Source: Eubacterium sp. UBA3720 (GTDB taxonomy: Bacteria > Bacillota > Clostridia > Lachnospirales > Lachnospiraceae). Taken from it: a DNA stretch of 42,540 bases. Below are positions 16,612 to 23,520 of the stretch, one piece after another (the first letter of the stretch is position 1; the number at the start of each line of letters is the position of its first letter). Both the position numbers and the translations under genes were made by a program. Below the pieces are notes generated by a model, which saw only the letters and a program-made list of their open reading frames with translations, was not told where the DNA came from and did no database searches. The DNA is taken from positions 1-42,540 of the forward strand of contig DFHP01000197.1 in NCBI GenBank assembly GCA_002371335.1. Direction: 5' to 3'.

Positions 16612-17202
16612 TTACTGCTCCTTCGGAACGGACTGTTTCATGCCCAGCGCATAACTTCTCAGAACGCCCGCCTTTGCAAGTCCATCCGCAATTAGTTTCG
16701 AAACGATTCCTGTAAAGAAGATAGAACTGATGGTCCGCACGATCAGCATGACAATGATCATAACCGTGCTGTACGCACCATATCCGTAAACAAAATATTC
16801 AAAAATGAAACTCAGCACTGAGCAGAAAATGGAACCAAGGATCATAGAAAACATATTGAATATCTTATAACCTGTGACGATGAATCCAAGCTCACAGCCG
16901 AATCCCTGTATAAAGCCGCTTACCAGCGTCATGGGACCAAACATTCCTCCCATGATGACTTCGATCACCGCGGCAAGCATCTCGGCAATGATTCCGACTC
17001 CCTTTTTCTGGATGATATAAGTGGCAAAGGTCGCCGCCATAAACCACATACCATATATGATCTGGTAGCCGAGCGGTCCAAGTCCTGCCGGCGTCAGTGC
17101 CGCCGTAAGGCCCGTTCCAAAGTAATTGGCTCCCGTAAACAGAAACGAAAACAGGACTCCCACGATCGCTACCATCAGAATATCTTTTAATTTCCAGTTC
17201 AT
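16612..17202 (-). CDS. ykoE: ECF transporter S component YkoE-like (HMP/thiamine)
   Basis: A 196-residue membrane protein with about six helices, of the YkoE family, the substrate-binding unit of the HMP/thiamine ECF transporter. Characteristic parts are GANYFGTGLTAALTPAGLGP (25-44) and the central GGMFGPMTLVSGFIQGFGCE-like segment (about 85-104). First gene of a tight operon with ykoD and ykoC, preceded at a distance by a TPP riboswitch on the same strand. TCTCTCCTTTC on the plus strand gives a good minus-strand ribosome site (GAAAGGAGAGA). Confidence 0.9.
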   Translation of the reverse strand: MNWKLKDILMVAIVGVLFSFLFTGANYFGTGLTAALTPAGLGPLGYQIIYGMWFMAATFATYIIQKKGVGIIAEMLAAVIEVIMGGMFGPMTLVSGFIQGFGCELGFIVTGYKIFNMFSMILGSIFCSVLSFIFEYFVYGYGAYSTVMIIVMLIVRTISSIFFTGIVSKLIADGLAKAGVLRSYALGMKQSVPKEQ

Positions 17203-17547
17203 AATATTATCTCTCCTTTCTTACCAGAAATCACCCGGAAAATCACGCCGGCAGCTCCACAGATAATATCATGAACTCCGGCGCCTGTGCGGATCTTATT
17301 TTCCGCAATACAAAATGCTGTTTCCATAAAAACTCCTTTCACAGCAATACTTTTATAACGGCTTCAAGTGGTGCCCCCGAAAAGCCGCTTTTTTGCTCCC
17401 GCAGATTCCGCTGCCTTCCTTTTTCGGCGTGTGCATCCTCCGGGAGACTGATTTCTCAGGAAATCAGACGATTCTCCTGTGAAACACAAAAACGCACTGC
17501 GGATAATGCAGTGCGTCGGTATTCTGTCCCAGAAAAGATGGAATCTA
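17203..17547 (-). other. Leader between TPP riboswitch and ykoE, with diverged family A repeat
   Basis: The 345-bp stretch downstream of the riboswitch contains the attenuator terminator (17485-17516), then a diverged copy of repeat family A (about 17400-17467: CTGCCTTCC, GGCGTGTGCATCC, and a terminal hairpin CTGATTTC/GAAATCAG). The rest has no recognisable gene; short frames there look accidental. Confidence 0.5.
17485..17516 (-). terminator. TPP riboswitch attenuator terminator
   Basis: On the minus strand CGCACTGC-N7-GCAGTGCG is followed by TTTTTGTGTTT. It lies about 35 bp after the riboswitch core and would stop transcription into ykoE when TPP is bound. Confidence 0.85.
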
Positions 17548-17632
17548 TTTCCCTACGTTGGCATTATCCAAATCAGGTTACGGGTCGAGACCTTCAGATC
17601 TCCTCTCAGCCGATTCCAATCAGCTCCCCTTG
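17548..17632 (-). ncRNA. TPP riboswitch (THI element)
   Basis: The minus strand has GGGGAGC, CTGAGAGG, GACCCGTAACCTGAT, TGGATAATGCCAACG and TAGGGAA in the canonical order and spacing of the TPP aptamer. A promoter precedes it and a terminator follows, and the downstream genes ykoEDC-tenA are thiamine-related, so the assignment is secure. Confidence 0.96.
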
Positions 17633-17644
17633 TTCTCAAATAAC

Positions 17645-17673
17645 AGATTATTCTTTTTTTTTGAAATCGTCAA
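17645..17673 (-). promoter_or_regulatory. Promoter of the TPP-controlled operon
   Basis: Minus strand TTGACG (17668-17673), 17-bp A-rich spacer, TAATCT (17645-17650), about 12 bp before the riboswitch begins. Confidence 0.7.
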
Positions 17674-17690
17674 TGTTTTTTTATTATTTT

Positions 17691-19109
17691 TTAATCGAAA
17701 CCTTTTTCCATAGTATTATTCATACCCTCAGGTCTGCTTTCGTACAGACCCTGTTTCTCCCGAAATCTTTCATCAGAAGCCTTCCGGAAAGTGAGATAAT
17801 AACATACCATAAGAAATATCCATGCGCCAAACCATGCCAGACCATCCATAAAAAAGATTCCTGTTTCACCGATCGCCCTTGTCAGAAGCACCGCGCTTCC
17901 CACTCTTGCAGCAAATTCAACTCCGCCCGAGGCCATGGGCGCAAAGCTGTTTCCCAGCCCCTGCAGGGAACCTCTGTAGACATGCATAAGGTATGCCGAC
18001 GGCAAAAATGCCGCCATGATAAACAGATATCTGAAAGCCACTTCCAGGACTCCCGCTGCGTTTTCTGCTCCGGATGATATAAATAATCCGACGACCTGAC
18101 GTCCGAATACAAACATAAAAAGCATGATCGCCGTGCCGATGGCCAGTGAGATCCCTATGCTGCTGCGAAGACCTTCTCTGATCCGGTCAAAACGTCCTGC
18201 GCCGTAATTCTGTCCCACGAAGGTGGCATCCGCGGATTCCACCGCACTGGCGGAACAGTCCATCAGATTATGCAATTTGTTTGTCGCTGTGCAGCCTGCT
18301 ACGATGATATATCCATAGGAATTCACGACTGACTGGGCGATCACTCCGCCCAGCACCGTGATGAACGCCTGCATCGCCATCGGAATACCAAGCCGGCACT
18401 GTTCTTTTATCACTGCTGCCTCAGGACGCCAATCCTCTCTTTTCAAAACGAAGACCGATGATCTCCTGATGATCGCAAAGCAATAGATGAACGCCGCAAG
18501 CTGCGCAAGCAGCGACGCACATGCAGCCCCTCTGATGCCCAGATGAAACCCCATGACAAAAACAATATCCAGCACGATATTCAGCACTCCTGCGACCGCC
18601 ATCGCGATCAGAGGGCTCTTTCCGTCTCCGACAGCACGCAGCAGAGCCGCAGACATATTATACGCGAAAAGTATCAAAGTGCCCAGATACATCGTTGAAA
18701 GGTATGTATACGCTCCTCCAAATATCTGTTTGGGCGTATTCAGCAATCTCAGCAAAGGAATTGCTCCCGCGGAAAATCCGACCGTCATTACCGTTCCAAA
18801 AACAACGCAAAGTATAACAGCCATGGCCACCGCTCTGCGGAAAGCTTTTCTGTCGCCGGCGCCGAATGTCTGAGCCGCCAGTATGCCAAATCCCTGCGCA
18901 AGTCCCTGCACAACCCACAGGTCCAGCCAGTAGCACCAGTCTGTAGCGCCAAGAGCTGCGAACGCTTCAACTCCAATCCCTCGGCCGACGATGATCGCAT
19001 CCACCACAGAATACATCTGCTGTCCAATATTCGTAAGTATCAGCGGAAATGCAAATGCCAGAATCAATCGAAAAGGATGACCCGCTGTCATATTTGTCGA
19101 ACGATCCAT
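17691..19109 (-). CDS. MATE family efflux transporter
   Basis: A 472-residue membrane protein of the MATE family with about 12 helices in two similar halves. N-terminal MTAGHPFRLILAFAFPLILT and the later GQQMYSVVDAIIVGR are typical of the DinF/NorM-like clade; the second half carries FVGQNYGAGRFDRI. It probably exports a cationic drug or metabolite using Na+ or H+. I use the ATG at 19109, preceded by GGGAGGGAG, rather than the longer frame from 19181, which would begin inside the palindromic element. It stands just upstream of the TPP promoter on the same strand, but nothing links it to thiamine. Confidence 0.9.
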   Translation of the reverse strand: MDRSTNMTAGHPFRLILAFAFPLILTNIGQQMYSVVDAIIVGRGIGVEAFAALGATDWCYWLDLWVVQGLAQGFGILAAQTFGAGDRKAFRRAVAMAVILCVVFGTVMTVGFSAGAIPLLRLLNTPKQIFGGAYTYLSTMYLGTLILFAYNMSAALLRAVGDGKSPLIAMAVAGVLNIVLDIVFVMGFHLGIRGAACASLLAQLAAFIYCFAIIRRSSVFVLKREDWRPEAAVIKEQCRLGIPMAMQAFITVLGGVIAQSVVNSYGYIIVAGCTATNKLHNLMDCSASAVESADATFVGQNYGAGRFDRIREGLRSSIGISLAIGTAIMLFMFVFGRQVVGLFISSGAENAAGVLEVAFRYLFIMAAFLPSAYLMHVYRGSLQGLGNSFAPMASGGVEFAARVGSAVLLTRAIGETGIFFMDGLAWFGAWIFLMVCYYLTFRKASDERFREKQGLYESRPEGMNNTMEKGFD

Positions 19110-19134
19110 CTCTCCCTCCCTTTCATAGCGTATG

Positions 19135-19383
19135 TCAGGAAATTTCGAAACTGTATGTGATCGGGAAATTTGTGTGAACATTCAAACAGCTTCCGCGCAA
19201 AGAACTTCTTTGTATTCACTTCATCTGCGTATTACATTCGCGAAATCATAAACTCGCTTCGCCGGGGCAGTATGATTTCTGCTCATAACGCAGATTCCGT
19301 TCATACAGAAGTTCTAATGCTTGTGCAGAACGTTTGAATATCTCACACAAATTCCGTGCTCTTACAGTTTCGAAATTTCCTGA
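19135..19383. repeat. 249-bp palindromic MITE-like element (family C, full copy)
   Basis: Perfect 21-bp terminal inverted repeats (19135-19155 and 19363-19383, beginning TCAGGAAATTTCGAAACTG) bound the element. Inside, further arms pair in order: CACACAAATT, TTCAAAC/GTTTGAA, AGAACTTCT/AGAAGTTCT, TCTGCGT/ACGCAGA and AAATCAT/ATGATTT, so the whole folds into one long hairpin. It has no coding capacity. It fills the gap between the PHP stop codon and the MATE gene. A shorter relative is at 32662-32800 and a solo end at 7782-7800. Confidence 0.85.
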
Positions 19384-20259
19384 TCACGCAAGCTCCCTCT
19401 GTTCCAGAACTACACCTTCCTCGCTTCTCCTGAGTACGTTGATATGTCTGAAGCCGCACTTTTTCACCGTCTCGACAGCTTCCGGGAAAGCTCCTGTAAG
19501 AAGTTCCTTCTGATGGGCGTCGGAGCTGATAATGATCTCTCCTCCCATATCGCAAAGTGCTCTCAGAAGGAACTCGTTCGGATAAAATTCCTTCTTCCGG
19601 CTTCGGTTTACCGCGCCGCAGTTCACTTCAAAAACCGCTCCTTGCCGTACCAGATGTTCCATCGTCTCAAGCGCCGGTTTGCGGTATGCGGGATTGTTCT
19701 CGTCCAGAAAATGCATGGAATCATTGAACCGCGTGATCAGATCAAAATGCCCGATAAATGTACAATGGGTTTTTTCATAAGCCGTTTTCTCCAGTTTGAA
19801 ATACTCTTCCGCCATTTGGTAATAATCCCCGCCGTAATACTTTTCACATCCATCGGACAGGATCTTTTCCGTATTATCCACCGCGATCAGAGTACCGTCC
19901 GGGGCCTTCAGGAAATGAGTAGAACCGATAATATAATCGATCTTTGCCAGACTTTCATCCCCGGGATCACACAGAACAGACTGATAAACGCCGCTCCAGT
20001 TTCTGCCGAAAACCTCTTCCGCATACAGGACATCCAGCTCTATACCGCAGAGGATCTCTATCCTGTCTTTATATTTCTCCTCCAGACGTCTGATCTCCCT
20101 CAGGTACACAGGCAGGTCCATATGAATATCAGGATCCATATGCCCCGAAAAACCCAGCGCCGGCATTTCCTTCGCGACCGCCTGCTTCACCACGTCCTCC
20201 GGCGTATCCGAACCGTCGCATAAAACCGTATGAGTGTGGAAATTTTCATTTAAAACCAT
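19384..20259 (-). CDS. PHP-domain phosphatase, histidinol-phosphatase (HisK/HisJ) family
   Basis: A 291-residue PHP protein with the metal-binding motifs in order: HTHT (8-11), SGHMD (38-42), GIELD (72-76), GSTHF (111-115), GHFDL (170-174 region) and SSDAHQ near 240. The closest family is the PHP-type histidinol-phosphate phosphatase of histidine synthesis, but no his genes are near, and relatives act on other phosphoesters. The start at 20259 follows GGAAGG. Its stop codon directly abuts the family C palindrome. Confidence 0.8.
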   Translation of the reverse strand: MVLNENFHTHTVLCDGSDTPEDVVKQAVAKEMPALGFSGHMDPDIHMDLPVYLREIRRLEEKYKDRIEILCGIELDVLYAEEVFGRNWSGVYQSVLCDPGDESLAKIDYIIGSTHFLKAPDGTLIAVDNTEKILSDGCEKYYGGDYYQMAEEYFKLEKTAYEKTHCTFIGHFDLITRFNDSMHFLDENNPAYRKPALETMEHLVRQGAVFEVNCGAVNRSRKKEFYPNEFLLRALCDMGGEIIISSDAHQKELLTGAFPEAVETVKKCGFRHINVLRRSEEGVVLEQRELA

Positions 20260-20370
20260 ATATAAACCTTCCGTAATCGTTTTTCATGTGCTTCATGGAT
20301 ATTATAACTACAAATCATTTCACTGACAATCGATCTTCCTGCCAAAACATTCAAAGTTGATTTCCCACAA

Positions 20371-20540
20371 CAAAGTCCGCGAGCGGATTTCAACTCCAAT
20401 ACTCCTCAATCTTGAGGAGCGCGAACCGGACTTTGCGTGCCGCCACACGGCAGCGCAGCTGCCTTCCTCTGTGCGGCGTGTGCATCCCCCCGGAGGGTTT
20501 ATGCCATAGGGAAATTACCACATTTTCCTATGGCATAAAC
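20371..20540. repeat. Repeat family A, copy 2
   Basis: About 170 bp. It starts AAAGTCCGCGAGCG, returns to GAACCGGACTTTGCG, continues with GCGCAGCTGCCTTCC and GGCGTGTGCATCC, and ends in a strong hairpin GTTTATGCCATAGG/CCTATGGCATAAAC. The same order is in 37828-37956; relative to that copy it has an extra insert of about 35 bp near 20384-20420. It makes up most of the 350-bp gap between the PHP gene and cysK; the remaining sequence next to the PHP start shows nothing else. Confidence 0.8.
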
Positions 20541-20542
20541 GA

Positions 20543-20575
20543 AAGCGGGAGCCCACCTTACGGCGTCTCCCGCTT
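20543..20575 (-). terminator. Terminator after cysK
   Basis: AAGCGGGAG (20543-20551) and CTCCCGCTT (20567-20575) form a 9-bp stem downstream of the cysK stop; on the minus strand it is followed by TTCGTTT. Confidence 0.65.
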
Positions 20576-20609
20576 AAATAAGTATATGTTAAATTAGAGC
20601 AGACCGATG

Positions 20610-21545
20610 TCAGTCAAATTTAAAAAGGTCTGTAGAATAATATCTGTCGCCTGAATCCGGAAGCAGTGCCACGATCGTCTTACCCTCGTATTCGGGACGC
20701 TTTGCCACCTCGATGGCTGCCCAGAGAGCCGCTCCTGAGGAGATACCTGTCAAAATTCCCTCCTTGAAGCCGAGATCCTTCGCTGTATCTATCGCATCGT
20801 CATTCTCCACAGTTATGATCTCATCGTAAACCTCCGTGTTCAGTGTATCCGGCACAAATCCTGCGCCGATTCCCTGTATCTTATGCGGACCACCATGACC
20901 TTCGGAAAGAACCGGAGATGCAGCCGGCTCTACGGCAATGATCTTCACATCCGCTTTTTTACTTTTAAGATATTCTCCCGTACCGGTGATAGTTCCGCCG
21001 GTACCTACGCCTGAGATAAATACGTCAACTTCGCCGTCGGTGTCATTCCAGATCTCAGGTCCGGTCGTTTTTCTATGTGCCTCGGGATTTGCCGGATTTT
21101 CAAACTGCGCAGGAATGAAGCTGTTCTCTATTTCTGAATGAAGCTCTTCCGCTTTCGCGATCGCACCCTTCATTCCTTTCGCTCCCTCTGTAAGAACGAT
21201 CTCCGCACCGTAGGCCTTAATGATATTACGTCTCTCAACGCTCATGGTCTCAGGAAGAACTATAATGATCCGGTAGCCTTTGGCTGCAGCAATGGCGGCA
21301 AGTCCGATTCCTGTGTTTCCGGACGTCGGTTCGATGATCGTTGAGCCGGGTTTCAGTTTACCTTCCGCCTCTGCCTGCTCGATCATCTCTTTTGCTATTC
21401 TGTCCTTTACTGAACCGCCCGGATTAAAATATTCTACCTTGGCCAGTAATCTTGCTTTCAGACCATATGCTTTTTCTACATTTACTAATTCTACAAGAGG
21501 GGTATTTCCGATAAGTCCTAACGTACCCTGATAAATATTTGCCAT
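20610..21545 (-). CDS. cysK: Cysteine synthase (O-acetylserine sulfhydrylase)
   Basis: A 311-residue PLP enzyme that makes cysteine from O-acetylserine and sulfide. The PLP lysine is Lys47 (GGSVKDR), the substrate loop TSGNTGIG is at 74-81, the phosphate-binding GTGGTITG near 177, and SSGAA near 265. The ATG at 21545 (MANIYQGTLGLIGNTPL) has GAAGGAAA upstream and matches the family start; the longer frame to 21599 is not supported. It follows metY on the same strand with a 137-bp gap, so it may be cotranscribed with it or have its own promoter. Confidence 0.95.
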   Translation of the reverse strand: MANIYQGTLGLIGNTPLVELVNVEKAYGLKARLLAKVEYFNPGGSVKDRIAKEMIEQAEAEGKLKPGSTIIEPTSGNTGIGLAAIAAAKGYRIIIVLPETMSVERRNIIKAYGAEIVLTEGAKGMKGAIAKAEELHSEIENSFIPAQFENPANPEAHRKTTGPEIWNDTDGEVDVFISGVGTGGTITGTGEYLKSKKADVKIIAVEPAASPVLSEGHGGPHKIQGIGAGFVPDTLNTEVYDEIITVENDDAIDTAKDLGFKEGILTGISSGAALWAAIEVAKRPEYEGKTIVALLPDSGDRYYSTDLFKFD

Positions 21546-21682
21546 AATTATTTCCTTCTTTCCGGTATAAATTATCAATTGAAGCTTCCCGCTTCGCATT
21601 AAAAGAATTCGTGATCACAAAGATCATATCAAAGCGGTTTCTTCCAAAATTCATTTTACTACGTTATCTTTTCCGCTGCAAA

Positions 21683-22993
21683 TCACTCTGCAATCGCCTT
21701 AAACGCTTCTTCCAGATCTTCTATGATATCATCGATATGCTCCGTACCGATGGAAAGTCTGACCGTATTTGGTTTGATTCCCTGATCAAGAAGCTCTTCT
21801 TCATTGCACTCGGAATGTGTCGTAGAAGCCGGATGGATTGCCAGAGATTTTACATCCGCAACGTTTGCCAGCAGCGAAAACAGTTCAAGGTTATCTATGA
21901 ACTCCTGCGCCTTTTCGGCTCCGCCTTTGATCTCGAATGTAAAAATGGAACCTCCGCCGTTCGGGAAATACTTACTGTAAAGTTCTTTCTGTTCCGGATC
22001 ATCCGTGACCGAAGGATGATTAACTTTTTCCACCAGCGGCTGATCCTTCAGATACTGAACCACCTTCAGCGCATTCTCCACATGTCTTTCCACACGAAGC
22101 GAAAGCGTCTCAAGCCCCTGAAGGAAAATGAATGCATGGACCGGCGACAGCGTAGCTCCGGTATCCCGAAGCAGAATCGCTCTGATATAAGTCACAAACG
22201 CCGCAGGCGCCGTATCCTTCGCGAAGCTTACGCCGTGATAGGATACGTTCGGCTCCGTCAGCCACGGCCACTTATCATTCTGCGTCCAGTCAAATTTTCC
22301 GCCGTCTACGATCACTCCGCCGATCGTCGTACCATGTCCTCCGATGAACTTTGTGGCAGAATGAACGACGATATCAGCCCCATATTCCAACGGCCTTACC
22401 AGATATGGAGTGGCAAATGTATTGTCGACTACCAAAGGAATACCTGCTTCATGAGCGATTCCTGCGATCCTTTCTATATCAACGACTTCTGAGTTCGGAT
22501 TACCCAAAGTCTCAATGGTGATCGCTTTCGTGTTTGGTCTGATGGCCGCTCTTATTCCTTCATAATCAAAAGGATCCACAAACGTTGAAGTAATTCCGTA
22601 ATCCGGAAGCGTATGTGCCAGAAGATTATATGTGCCTCCGTAAATATTCTTCGCTGCCACGATATGATCTCCTGCATGGGCCAGCGCCTGATATGTATAT
22701 GAAAGCGCCGCCGCGCCGGATCCTACCGCCAGGGCTGCCACGCCTCCCTCAAGCGACGCTATTCTTTCTTCAAAGGTCCCCTGCGTGGGATTCGTCAGTC
22801 TTCCATAAATATTTCCCGCGTCCCGCAGTCCGAATCGGTCAGCAGCATGCTGACTGTTGTGGAAGACATAGGAACTTGTCAGATAGATCGGGACCGCCCT
22901 TGCGTCGGTCACCGGATCAGGCTGCTCCTGTCCCGCGTGAAGCTGTTTTGTTTCAAATCTTAAATCTCTCTCTGTATATGTTTTCTTTGCCAT
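21683..22993 (-). CDS. metY: O-acetylhomoserine sulfhydrylase
   Basis: A 436-residue Cys/Met-metabolism PLP enzyme of the O-acetylhomoserine (thiol)-lyase type, which forms homocysteine from O-acetylhomoserine and sulfide. The PLP lysine is Lys215 (HSATKFIGGHG); ETLGNPNSEV (161-170) and VDNTFATPYL (189-198) are family motifs. Its length and the FETKQLHAGQ start favour MetY over cystathionine synthase or lyase, which are about 380 residues. The ribosome site is a modest AAGAGAG, which is complementary to a segment far upstream in the leader (see the leader entry). With cysK it forms a sulfide assimilation pair. Confidence 0.92.
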   Translation of the reverse strand: MAKKTYTERDLRFETKQLHAGQEQPDPVTDARAVPIYLTSSYVFHNSQHAADRFGLRDAGNIYGRLTNPTQGTFEERIASLEGGVAALAVGSGAAALSYTYQALAHAGDHIVAAKNIYGGTYNLLAHTLPDYGITSTFVDPFDYEGIRAAIRPNTKAITIETLGNPNSEVVDIERIAGIAHEAGIPLVVDNTFATPYLVRPLEYGADIVVHSATKFIGGHGTTIGGVIVDGGKFDWTQNDKWPWLTEPNVSYHGVSFAKDTAPAAFVTYIRAILLRDTGATLSPVHAFIFLQGLETLSLRVERHVENALKVVQYLKDQPLVEKVNHPSVTDDPEQKELYSKYFPNGGGSIFTFEIKGGAEKAQEFIDNLELFSLLANVADVKSLAIHPASTTHSECNEEELLDQGIKPNTVRLSIGTEHIDDIIEDLEEAFKAIAE

Positions 22994-23325
22994 AATGTAT
23001 TCTCTCTTTCTTTTAGGTATTATTCTCTGTTCATGTTTATGTATTATTCTGTGATATTTCCCCGATCCGTTATTTTTGTATTACGTTTTCTGTATCCGGA
23101 TCAGATAAGTAAGTGCCTGTAAAACAATCTGTCATAGTGCTCAGCGGCAACATCGAAGAGAATACATTCGGCCTTCTTTTGCTATTTTTTTCTCAATCCA
23201 ATTGACCATTTTTTCAACTCATTTCCTTTCAAGTCTCGCTGTCCCAGGATCCCTGTGGACGGCTGCCGGCACTCCCTTCCTTAGGAAACGCTTTTTTCCT
23301 ACTTCTTTGATAGGATTACCGATGA
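22994..23325 (-). promoter_or_regulatory. Long structured 5' leader of metY with an anti-ribosome-site segment
   Basis: The promoter at 23330-23358 predicts a leader of about 330 nt. A 12-nt run AGAGAATACATT immediately before the metY start (22994-23005) is perfectly complementary to leader bases 23157-23168, so the ribosome site could be masked. Upstream, about 23215-23300, there is hairpin-prone GC-rich sequence (minus strand GTCCACAG...CTGGGAC; TTTCC...GGAAA). It lacks the conserved blocks of SAM-box, T-box and TPP leaders. Apart from this no gene is seen between 22994 and 23520. Confidence 0.5.
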
Positions 23326-23329
23326 AGGT

Positions 23330-23363
23330 ATCATACATCTATTTACCCACTATGTCAATGGGT
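23330..23363 (-). promoter_or_regulatory. metY promoter with overlapping palindromic operator
   Basis: Minus strand TTGACA (23353-23358), 17-bp spacer, TATGAT (23330-23335), near consensus. The dyad ACCCATTGACATAGTGGGT (23345-23363) covers the -35 box. Spacer and dyad closely resemble the larE promoter. A second small inverted repeat, TCCTA-N9-TAGGA on the minus strand, lies just downstream of the -10. Confidence 0.75.
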
Positions 23364-23450
23364 TATTTGGTTTTCTCTCTAAATTAAAATACGTTGTCCT
23401 TTTTCATGTCTGACACATTAAAATAGCCGTTCAAAAAATGGCTGTGACAA

Positions 23451-23496
23451 AAAAAACTGCTCCGGAAAGTCCTTATGACTGTCCGGAACAGTTTTT
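23451..23496. terminator. Bidirectional terminator after the FHA-ABC gene
   Basis: AAAAAACTGCTCCGGA and TCCGGAACAGTTTTT arms pair with two mismatches; A-run on one side and T-run on the other. It lies 25 bp after the minus-strand stop at 23521. Confidence 0.7.
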
Positions 23497-23520
23497 CTCT
23501 GTATCTGTTATATTATAAAA

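Noticed and set aside
19110..19181. Longer N-terminus for the MATE transporter
   Set aside because: It would begin in the terminal repeat of the palindromic element; the ATG at 19109 has GGGAGGGAG in front and matches the family start.
19135..19383. CRISPR, integron attC or rho-independent terminator as sole explanation of the palindrome
   Set aside because: Single large hairpin with defined terminal repeats and dispersed relatives fits a MITE-like element better; no integrase or cas genes are near.
21611..22492. 293-residue plus-strand frame
   Set aside because: Antisense to metY, whose catalytic motifs are intact.
22994..23325. SAM-box or T-box riboswitch in front of metY
   Set aside because: The conserved blocks of the SAM-I core and the T-box GGGTGG-type motif were looked for on the minus strand and not found.
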